NCBI GenBank assembly: GCA_964419225.1
Contig: CAYQPF010000179.1
Location: 1 to 9,350, forward strand
Source of the DNA: CAYQPF01 sp964419225
GTDB taxonomy: Bacteria > Cloacimonadota > Cloacimonadia > Cloacimonadales > CAYQPF01
Reading direction: 5' to 3'
Length of the DNA stretch: 9,350 bases
The notes under the pieces were generated by a model. It was not told where the DNA came from, made no database searches, and saw nothing but the letters and a program-made list of their open reading frames with translations. Positions 1-6,400 of the stretch are shown here, in pieces. How positions within the stretch are numbered: the stretch's first letter is position 1; each line of letters starts with the position of its first letter. Position numbers and translations under genes: made by a program.

Positions 1-137
1 TACTGCACACTGCCCACTTTCTAACCCCTTCATATAGATAAGCCGACAAAAATGAGTTTTGATGTCACTGAAGCGAAAATATTTTAAAAAAATGAAAAAT
101 AATTGCAAAAATCTTCAATTTTCTTCTCTTTTGATTC

Positions 138-180
138 GTCCGACATGTCCGAATTATCCGATTAGTCAGTCCCTTTGTCC
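138..180. repeat. Degenerate 9-nt-periodic GTCC repeat, first array
   Basis: GTCC at 138-141 and 147-150 and ATCC at 156-159 are spaced exactly 9 nt apart, and a further GTC at 165-167 stays in phase; two more GTCC tetramers at 169 and 177 fall out of phase. The same core recurs in a cleaner array about 40 bases downstream. It is a short, decayed intergenic repeat with no visible dyad symmetry. Function is unknown. Confidence 0.5.
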
Positions 181-216
181 AATACTTAATGCTCAATCCC
201 ATTTTCCCATTTCCCC

Positions 217-261
217 AGTCCATATTGTCCATTGAGTCCATCAAGTCCATTGAGTCCATTT
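217..261. repeat. Tandem 9-nt repeat, five AGTCCATnn units
   Basis: Five consecutive 9-nt units read AGTCCATAT, TGTCCATTG, AGTCCATCA, AGTCCATTG and AGTCCATTT. Because the period is a multiple of three, the minus strand reads as an artificial Met-Asp-Ser/Leu/Asn peptide, which I do not regard as a gene. The array lies in the spacer about 180 bases before the first gene. Such arrays can be slippage products or binding arrays; nothing here decides which. Confidence 0.75.
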
Positions 262-365
262 CTCAAAAAATATCTCTCTTTCCCCAAATTTTATTTGACA
301 ATATTTATCATTGTTCCCAATTCTTGTATCCGATACTTAAAATAAGTTAAAAAGGAGAAATTGTA

Positions 366-404
366 ATGTTTAAATACACAAAATTATCTTTAAAACTGTT
401 TTAA
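366..404 (+). CDS. Possible 12-codon leader peptide or decayed gene start
   Basis: A strong Shine-Dalgarno sequence (AAAGGAGAAA, core 353-357) lies 8 nt before ATG at 366. The frame encodes MFKYTKLSLKLF and ends at TAA 402-404, 38 bases before the first full gene of the operon. The ribosome binding site is better than that of the gene it precedes, which is why I list it. The peptide begins like a bacterial signal peptide (basic then hydrophobic), so it may be the stump of a lost secreted-protein gene, or an untranslated coincidence. It has no run of one amino acid that would point to classical attenuation. Its stop overlaps a perfect 17-bp palindrome. Confidence 0.25.
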   Translation: MFKYTKLSLKLF

Positions 405-405
405 A
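389..405. promoter_or_regulatory. 17-bp perfect palindrome, candidate operator
   Basis: TTTAAAACTGTTTTAAA is a perfect inverted repeat with 8-nt arms around a single central base, 37 bases before the first ATG of the operon. Its place between the leader-like frame and the operon would suit a repressor site or a weak RNA hairpin. The arms are almost entirely A/T in an A/T-rich region, so chance is a serious alternative. Confidence 0.25.
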
Positions 406-442
406 AAATTAGATCAAAAAATATGAATATATAGGAACCCCT

Positions 443-1174
443 ATGCTAAAGCATGCACTTTCCGCAATTGTTTTTCTGTTTATCGTTTGCTCTTTATTCT
501 CTCAGAATGAACCCGACAGCATCGATTACAATGCCCAGCGTCAAATGGTGGCGACCACCCAGTTTACTGCTCCCTACCGTTTTGGTAATGACCTGAAGGT
601 CGGAGATTATGTTAAATACTACAATGAAGCCGACAGTTCTGTCATCGAAGTAAAAGTTCTGAAAGAGGAGAAAGGTACTCTGCTAATTCAGGAGAAGTTT
701 GATGGTAATGAAGTCCTGCTAACTCTCGATAAAACAACTCTCAAAGTCACAGACTTAAAAGGGTATGATATTGACAGATACTTCTACCAACTTGAACTTT
801 TATCCGATGCCAAGATTCAGTCAGAACTACAGAGCTTACAAAAAGATATTCAAATGTCTCAGGGGATGTTCATGCCCGAATCATGGAAGCCAAATGGCTT
901 TCAAACACTTAAAATCGGAACAAAAAACAGGGAATGTCAGTCTTTCAAACCCATATTCAGCAAATACTTGACAGAGAAATCCTCTAAAACCCAATTAGAG
1001 TCCTTATCCTCGAAATTCACTTTCGCTACCAATCCCCAAATCCCCATGCTTATCCCTGTTAAAATATCCCTCATGTTTCTGAATGAGTACAGTAAATCCT
1101 TCCGCTTTAATGGCGGACTTGCTCAATTTGGATCATTAAAACTTATTGCTTATTCTAAGAAAGGAGAGAAATAA
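443..1174 (+). CDS. Secreted protein of unknown function, first gene of the operon
   Basis: The 243-residue product starts with a clear signal peptide: Lys3, a hydrophobic core at about residues 6-18, and a likely cut near SLFS-QNE around residue 20. There is no lipobox, although a Cys sits inside the hydrophobic core. I do not recognise the family. After a polar linker, residues ~45-105 look beta-rich (VGDYVKYYN and several alternating hydrophobic strands), residues ~110-140 look helical, and the last ~45 residues look like strands again. The start follows AGGA at 433-436 with a 6-nt spacing, a weaker site than those of the genes behind it. G+C and codon use are higher than in the next genes (22 of 60 bases in 961-1020). 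Its last codons contain the Shine-Dalgarno sequence of the next gene, and its stop lies one base before that ATG, so the two are probably translationally coupled. A lasting trace of its 3' end was copied downstream by the tandem duplication. Confidence 0.85.
   Translation: MLKHALSAIVFLFIVCSLFSQNEPDSIDYNAQRQMVATTQFTAPYRFGNDLKVGDYVKYYNEADSSVIEVKVLKEEKGTLLIQEKFDGNEVLLTLDKTTLKVTDLKGYDIDRYFYQLELLSDAKIQSELQSLQKDIQMSQGMFMPESWKPNGFQTLKIGTKNRECQSFKPIFSKYLTEKSSKTQLESLSSKFTFATNPQIPMLIPVKISLMFLNEYSKSFRFNGGLAQFGSLKLIAYSKKGEK
1162..1166 (+). promoter_or_regulatory. AGGAG ribosome binding site that fixes the lipoprotein 1 start
   Basis: AGGAG sits inside the last codons of the upstream gene, 9 nt before ATG 1176. 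It favours ATG 1176 over an in-frame TTG at 1146, which would add ten charged residues in front of a perfect lipoprotein signal peptide. Confidence 0.8.
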
Positions 1175-1175
1175 A

Positions 1176-2183
1176 ATGAAAACTATTAAATACTTAGCAT
1201 TGCTTATGTGTGTTATTCTTATATCTTGCCAAAACCATGAAAGAGGTGAAGGTCGTACAGAATATGGCGTTTACATTGCAAACGCTGATGGAAGTAATCC
1301 TATAAAAATTCGAGATGATTTTGATATTGGAACTCAATTTACACCAGATGATCAGAAAATTATTCTAGGTGGTGGTGAAAGTAGTATCAGAATTATGAAT
1401 ATTGATGGTTCTGATTATAGAGATATTGAGCTACATTGCAATGGAATATTTTATGATTTTCCAATAATAACAAATGATAGTAGAAAAATTATTTATTCAG
1501 CAAATATAAGTTCAAATGTATATGGTTCTAATATTTTTGTATATGATATTTTCAATTATAACATTTCAAATCTTACAAATACTACAAAAATTTCTTGTAA
1601 ATATCCAACATTATCAAGAGATCAAAAGTATATAGCTTATACAACACAAGAACAGGATAGTTTAAAGAATACAATTACGATAATGAATATAGACGGAACA
1701 TCAAGGAGAGTTTTACTTTGTTTATACAATCAACTAAGTTCGCCATTTTTAAGTTTGAGATTTTCACCTGAAGGTAATGGTATTTATTACATTAGTGGTA
1801 CAGATATTAATTATTTGAACATTTCAACTTTGAACTCCAAAAGAATTGTTTGTGGCACGAAGGGGATTTTTCCAATTTCTTTTTCTATATCTGGAGATAA
1901 GCTTATATATTCTACTAGATCTGGTGTGATTTATCTCGTAAATACAAAAACATTAATGCTGACAAAAATCGTTAATGGTTATTGTGGAACAATATCACAG
2001 GATGGTAATTATGTAATCTATCAAACCGAAAATAGTTATTCAGACTTAAACATTCTAAATCTAACTACAAATCAAATCAGAAGAGTAGCTCAGAACGCAG
2101 GATTTGCTAATTTTTCTTATGATGGCACTAAAATCGTTTACATTATACATAAAACTGTATATGACAAAAATATTACAAAATAG
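1176..2183 (+). CDS. PD40/TolB-like beta-propeller lipoprotein, copy 1
   Basis: The 335-residue product has a type II signal peptide: MKTIKY, a hydrophobic core, and lipobox L-I-S-C with the lipidated Cys at residue 18. The residue after it is Gln, compatible with the outer membrane. The rest is a beta-propeller of PD40/WD40-like type. I count seven blade motifs of the FSxDGxKIxY kind (FTPDDQKIIL, ITNDSRKIIY, LSRDQKYIAY, FSPEGNGIYY, FSISGDKLIY, ISQDGNYVIY, FSYDGTKIVY), alternating with strands such as IRIMNIDGSD and ITIMNIDGTS. An N-terminal strand (YGVYIANADG) would close the ring. Propellers of this class usually mediate protein-protein contacts; no catalytic residues are evident. It is paralogous to the gene at 2415-3404, nearly identical at both ends and divergent in the middle. 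G+C is very low in the middle (10 of 60 bases in 1501-1560). It starts one base after the upstream stop. Confidence 0.9.
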   Translation: MKTIKYLALLMCVILISCQNHERGEGRTEYGVYIANADGSNPIKIRDDFDIGTQFTPDDQKIILGGGESSIRIMNIDGSDYRDIELHCNGIFYDFPIITNDSRKIIYSANISSNVYGSNIFVYDIFNYNISNLTNTTKISCKYPTLSRDQKYIAYTTQEQDSLKNTITIMNIDGTSRRVLLCLYNQLSSPFLSLRFSPEGNGIYYISGTDINYLNISTLNSKRIVCGTKGIFPISFSISGDKLIYSTRSGVIYLVNTKTLMLTKIVNGYCGTISQDGNYVIYQTENSYSDLNILNLTTNQIRRVAQNAGFANFSYDGTKIVYIIHKTVYDKNITK

Positions 2184-2186
2184 GAG
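2182..2186 (+). promoter_or_regulatory. AGGAG ribosome binding site of the truncated copy
   Basis: AGGAG overlaps the TAG stop of the lipoprotein gene and lies 8 nt before ATG 2195. The matching site of the full giant gene has decayed to AGGTG (3403-3407), so the truncated copy keeps the stronger initiation signal. Confidence 0.7.
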
Positions 2187-2194
2187 AGTAAGGT

Positions 2195-2413
2195 ATGAAA
2201 AAAACATTTATTACAATATTCATTTGCTTTTTCATAATGGGAATCTTCTGTGAAGATATCCATTTTTCTATAGATAGTAGTAGATTACCATCTGTAGATA
2301 ATAAATGGGAGAATGCAGGATATTTTAATTCTGTTTCTCAAAAAATGCATGATATCATTGAGATAAGAATAACAACAATAAACTTATCCAGCTACAATTA
2401 TAAGGAGAAATAA
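2195..2413 (+). pseudogene. Truncated copy of the giant gene's 5' end (72-aa secreted fragment)
   Basis: The 72 residues match the first ~72 of the giant protein at 3414: both start MKK-x-FIT, keep a hydrophobic signal segment ending in FCEDIHFSIDS, then xRLP, a conserved W and NAGY, and QKMHDI. The match continues to SYNY. There the copy ends abruptly with KEK and a stop. Those last codons (AAG GAG AAA TAA) match the 3' end of the gene at 443-1174 (GGA GAG AAA TAA), so the tail was supplied by the duplication join rather than by a random mutation. The frame is otherwise open and keeps a good ribosome binding site, so a small exported peptide could still be made; a non-functional remnant is more likely. 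It lies 11 nt after lipoprotein 1 and its stop is one base before lipoprotein 2. Confidence 0.75.
2403..2407 (+). promoter_or_regulatory. AGGAG ribosome binding site created at the duplication join
   Basis: AGGAG lies 7 nt before ATG 2415 and inside the last codons of the truncated frame. The same TAA-A-ATG overlap design occurs before lipoprotein 1, because this segment descends from that junction. Confidence 0.75.
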
Positions 2414-2414
2414 A

Positions 2415-3404
2415 ATGAAAGCTATTAAATACTTAGTATTGCTTATATGCGTTATTCTTATATCCTGCCAAAATCATGAAGGTGGTGAAGGTTATGATGA
2501 ATATGGAGTTTACATTGCCAATGCTGATGGAAGTAATCCTGTAAAAATTCGCGATGATTTTGATATTGGAACTCAATTCACACCTGATGATCAGAAAATT
2601 ATTCTAGGCGGTAGTGAGACAAGCATCAGAATAATGAACATAGACGGTACCGATTATCAAGATATTGAGCTTCATTGCAATGGTGTTCCTTTTGATTTCC
2701 CTTCTATTACGAATAATGGTAAAAAAGTATTCTATTCTGCAAGTCCAACTAAAACATACAATTCTGACATTTATTTTTATGATATTGAAACAAATACAAA
2801 AATTAATTTTACTAATACAACGAGTAAACACGAATTTTATCCTACAATTAGTGCACAAGCTAATCAAATTGCTTTTACAACTTTAAATCAAGATAGCTTA
2901 GGTTATACTATTTCTGTCATGAACATTGATGGAACAAATAGAAGAGTACTAATAAGCAACTCTTTGCATGCTTATGCTGAACTCAAGTTTTCACAAAATG
3001 GAAATGGGTTATTTTATACATTGTGGGGCAGTTTGTACTATTTAGATCTTTCAAATAACAAGAGTAACCTTATTTTAAATACAAGAGGAATTTGTCCGAT
3101 ATCATTTTCATTATCAGGAGATAAAATGGTTTATTCTGAATTAGGATTAATCAGTTTAGTAAATTTGGACACTTTAGAAAAAAGAAAAATAACTTCTGGT
3201 TATTCTGGAACAATCTCACAGGATGGTAATTATGTCATATATCAAACCGGAGCTAGTTATTCAGATTTAAACATTATAGATTTGACTACAAATCAAATCA
3301 GAAGAGTAGCTCAGAATGCAGGATTTGCCAATTTTTCCAATGACGGCTCTAAAATCGTTTACATTGTATATAAAACAGTTTATGACAAAAATATGACGGA
3401 ATAG
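2415..3404 (+). CDS. PD40/TolB-like beta-propeller lipoprotein, copy 2
   Basis: The 329-residue paralogue of the protein at 1176-2183 has the same type II signal peptide (lipobox L-I-S-C, Cys18, then Gln) and again seven PD40-like blade motifs (FTPDDQKIIL, ITNNGKKVFY, ISAQANQIAF, FSQNGNGLFY, FSLSGDKMVY, ISQDGNYVIY, FSNDGSKIVY). Hand alignment gives 11 differences in the first 90 residues and about 10 in the last 65, but the region between (blades 2 to 5) is far less similar and differs in length by six residues. The conserved ends are neighbours in a closed propeller, so one side of the ring is constant and the other variable. It lies 9 nt before the giant gene, so this is the copy still paired with an intact partner. 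It is probably anchored in the outer membrane and may help assemble or hold the giant protein; that role is inference. Confidence 0.9.
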   Translation: MKAIKYLVLLICVILISCQNHEGGEGYDEYGVYIANADGSNPVKIRDDFDIGTQFTPDDQKIILGGSETSIRIMNIDGTDYQDIELHCNGVPFDFPSITNNGKKVFYSASPTKTYNSDIYFYDIETNTKINFTNTTSKHEFYPTISAQANQIAFTTLNQDSLGYTISVMNIDGTNRRVLISNSLHAYAELKFSQNGNGLFYTLWGSLYYLDLSNNKSNLILNTRGICPISFSLSGDKMVYSELGLISLVNLDTLEKRKITSGYSGTISQDGNYVIYQTGASYSDLNIIDLTTNQIRRVAQNAGFANFSNDGSKIVYIVYKTVYDKNMTE

Positions 3405-3413
3405 GTGTTAAAT

Positions 3414-6400
3414 ATGAAAAAACTATTTATTACGATGTTTGTTTCCTTTATCACTCTATGGTTATTTTGTGAAGATATCCATTTTTCCATCGATAGTAAC
3501 AGATTGCCAACTGGTGACAACCAATGGAAAAATGCTGGTTATCATAATGACAGTACTCAAAAAATGCATGATATCCCAAATGCTATTTACACCTACGATG
3601 TTACCAAAATCAAGGTTAGTTATAATTACATAGATACTAATGGTAATACTATTACTGATTCAACTGCTGCATATCATGGCATCTGTAACGGAGAAAAAAA
3701 CTCGGCATATATTCAACAGTTAATTAATAATGTTGTTATCGATCATCCTGATACCCTTCTTCAAATCTATTTTCCCCCCGGGGCTTATCAGTTCACGAAG
3801 ACCATTGAAATGAAATCTAACATCATTATTAAAGGAGCAGGTTCAGATTCAACTTTTTTTTATTTTGATGATGATAATGGAGGATTTGATTTAGATGCAG
3901 ATTGTATTACATTTAATGGGGCCAGTAATGCTGGAATTGAAGACATAAAAATGCAAAGAACTTGGGGCGGAACATTTGAGGATTTAGATTTGAGTGGATT
4001 AGTTGATTATTTAGAAACATTCGGAAATCTTTTTGTAGATTTCTTTACGTATGGTGTTTTGAATAATGAGATTGGAGGAGATGGACCTGCGGGTGGTGAG
4101 TTTATTTCATTCTATAATGCGACTAATTGCTGGGTAATCGGAATACATACAAAAAGAGCTATGACCAGACATTATCAAGTTTCAAATTCTAATCATATCG
4201 AGATAAGAGGTTGTTTTTTAGATGAATGTTATTTACATGGAGGTAATGGACAAGGTTATGGTATTATTTTTGGTAATAACACTAGTCTAAGTTTAGCAGA
4301 GAACAACATTATGAAAGATTGCCGACATTCAATGATTGTCGGAGGAGACTCAAAATATAATGTTTTTGGATATAATTATTCAAGAGAACCTCATGAATCA
4401 GAAAACGGTGGAGGATGGTCTTATCATGACTATACTGCTGAAATTTGCTTACATGGGAGAGCTAACGAGGATATAAATATATTAACCCCGTCTTATAATT
4501 TATTTGAGGGAAATGAAGTTGGGACTATAATTGTTGATCATGTTTGGGGATCTAATGGTCCATATAATACTTTTATAAGAAACAGAGCAGATAATTATGG
4601 CTTCAGAATATTTTCAAGTCAAGGATACCAAAATTACTTGAATAATTATTTCAAATGTAGTGATTGGTACTTTTGCAATATGGTAGGTTATCCTTATCTG
4701 AATGATTCAGGAAACCAATGGAAACAAAATGTGTCATTCAAAAAGAAAAATTGGTGGGGAAAGATGAAGTACCATAATTACTGGGCAAATTCAAGTTTGT
4801 GGGAAACTGATAAATCTTATTATTTCACAGAAGAAAATAAACCTGATTTTTTTAATTTTGTCACTTTTCCCTTTCACCCTGCAGTTCATTCTAACCCTGC
4901 ATCACAACGCTGGCATTCAGGTCTGAAACGTACAGTATCTAAGGGTCATGAAGGAGAGCTGTTTCCTACTGTAACTGATTCAGGCAGTGTCGTTATTAAT
5001 GATATTAGAAGAATCCCTTCCGGGCAAATATGGAATCTTAAACCCGGCACTACAGTTACCTTTGGCCCTTTGGGCGGTCTTATCATCAATGGCTCGCTTA
5101 ACGCTATCGGGACTTTGACTAATCCTATCACTTTCACACAGGCAGACAGTCATTTTTATGGAATTATTGCTTCTGGAGATTTTAATGTTCCAGGCAAAAC
5201 AACTTTTACTTACTGTAATTTTTCTAATCTTAAGAGAAAGTTGTTTCCCACAGACACCTATGTTTTTCAATCATGGGTAAAAGAACAAGAGCAAATACAA
5301 TTCACCAGATTCAACAATCCCTTGTCTTTTAGCCGATATGATGAAGCAAGCGTGAGAAACTGTACCTTTACCAATAATACTAGCGTTGAAGACAGTTTGA
5401 TGGATGATTATTTCATTAATTGGCCTACACCAGGATGTATTAATCTCTTCTTATCAAGCATTGAAATATCTGACAATAAATTTGTCAATAACTCCACAGA
5501 CCAATCAGGAGGAGCCATTGTCTCCCGGGACTCCTCACCCAAAATAGTCAATAATGTTTTTGAATGCAATACTGCCTCTGCGAATGGTGGAGCAATCTAC
5601 TTGTACGGTGATAGTCCTTCCATTAAATTAATTGCAGGAAACTATTTCAAATTCAACCAGTCTGCTGAAAAAGGAGGGGCAATATATGCAAAACCTGATT
5701 CAATATTACTTCTTTTGAATAATACCTATTACCATAATTTGGCAAAATATGGTGGAGCAGTATCCTACACAGGTACAAGTTCAAACATCATATCTGATAT
5801 GGAAATTTATCTTAATAACCTTCTCAGACCGGATGGTGCAGGTAGCAACTTGCATACATCATTTACCTTGTCAGGTAATAATCTCAGAAGTAGCTGTTTC
5901 ATAGACAGCCTCTCAAATAACCTTGGAATATTCCCATCACCTGGAATTATTCCCACACTTTTGCAGAACAATCCACAAATAGCATTTAATGATACCCTTT
6001 ATACACTAAATGTGAACTCTTCTTATACCAATTATAAAAAAATTAAAAATATAGATGAATTATATCAGAATCTCTTTCCTTTAACTGATCTTCTTGGCAA
6101 AAACAGAATAACCGGCCATGCTCTTGACTTAGGGGCAATTGAAGCTGATCTGAGTGAAATTGAAACCGTTGATACTCTTAACTTTGGAAATGTAGTTGTG
6201 ACAGAAACAAAAACTGAGTTACTTTTTATAAAAAATTCTGGTTCCCTACCCTTAGTAGTAAATGGTATTCAATTACCTGCAGGATATGATATAGACAGTA
6301 CTGCCACATTTCCTTTTACAATTGCTGCTCCACTACTTGAACAGGAATCTGATACACTTAAAGTAAGAATAGTATTCACTCCTACCTCAGCTCATGATAA

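Larger units (their letters stand above)
1..442. other. Intergenic region upstream of the operon
   Basis: No reading frame in this stretch looks like a real gene. The first ~22 bases carry a short 7-nt-periodic motif (ACTGCAC, ACTGCCC, ACTTTCT). The rest holds runs of A/T, two 9-nt-periodic GTCC arrays, a 12-codon leader-like frame and a 17-bp palindrome, which are listed separately. A TTGACA at 295-300 has no acceptable -10 hexamer at normal spacing, so I cannot place the operon promoter. I see no GC-rich hairpin followed by a T tract, hence no clear terminator for whatever lies to the left. Confidence 0.7.
1161..2401 (+). repeat. Tandem duplication, copy A (~1.24 kb)
   Basis: This unit runs from the AAGGAG ribosome binding site of the first propeller lipoprotein to the codons for SYNY in the truncated giant-gene start. 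The next unit (2402-3629) repeats the same order: AAGGAG, lipoprotein, signal peptide and start of the giant protein up to SYNY. Both ends are well conserved between copies and the middle of the lipoprotein gene is not. Direct continuation of the SYNY codons into a second AAGGAG marks the join. Confidence 0.85.
2402..3629 (+). repeat. Tandem duplication, copy B (~1.23 kb)
   Basis: This is the second unit of the tandem duplication. It contains lipoprotein 2 and the first 72 codons of the intact giant gene. Its left end (AAGGAG, 2402-2407) directly abuts the SYNY codons of copy A, and its right end is the SYNY of the giant protein (3618-3629). The small difference in length from copy A comes from short in-frame indels in the lipoprotein and near the right end. 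Many silent and replacement differences show that the event is not recent. Confidence 0.85.

Noticed and set aside
1..33. A minus-strand gene start at 33 running off the left edge (MKGLESGQCAV)
   Set aside because: It has no ribosome binding site, is only 11 codons long in the window, and covers the 7-nt-periodic sequence at 2-22.
65..259. A 64-codon minus-strand frame opening with repeated Met-Asp residues
   Set aside because: Its N-terminus is just the 9-nt tandem repeat read in frame, and the rest is low-complexity A/T-rich sequence with no domain-like pattern.
295..300. TTGACA as a -35 box for the operon
   Set aside because: No acceptable -10 hexamer lies 16-18 nt downstream (CCAATT, CAATTC and AATTCT are found there), and Bacteroidota-type -33/-7 elements are not convincing either.
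1146..1175. TTG start at 1146 for lipoprotein 1, adding ten residues
   Set aside because: It would put charged residues before a perfect lipoprotein signal peptide and lacks a well-placed ribosome binding site. ATG 1176 has AGGAG at 9 nt and matches the start of copy 2.
3414..3476. The giant protein as a lipoprotein, because Cys19 ends its hydrophobic segment
   Set aside because: The residues before the Cys are W-L-F, with Phe at -1, which does not fit a lipobox. In the truncated copy the same place reads G-I-F-C, again with Phe at -1.
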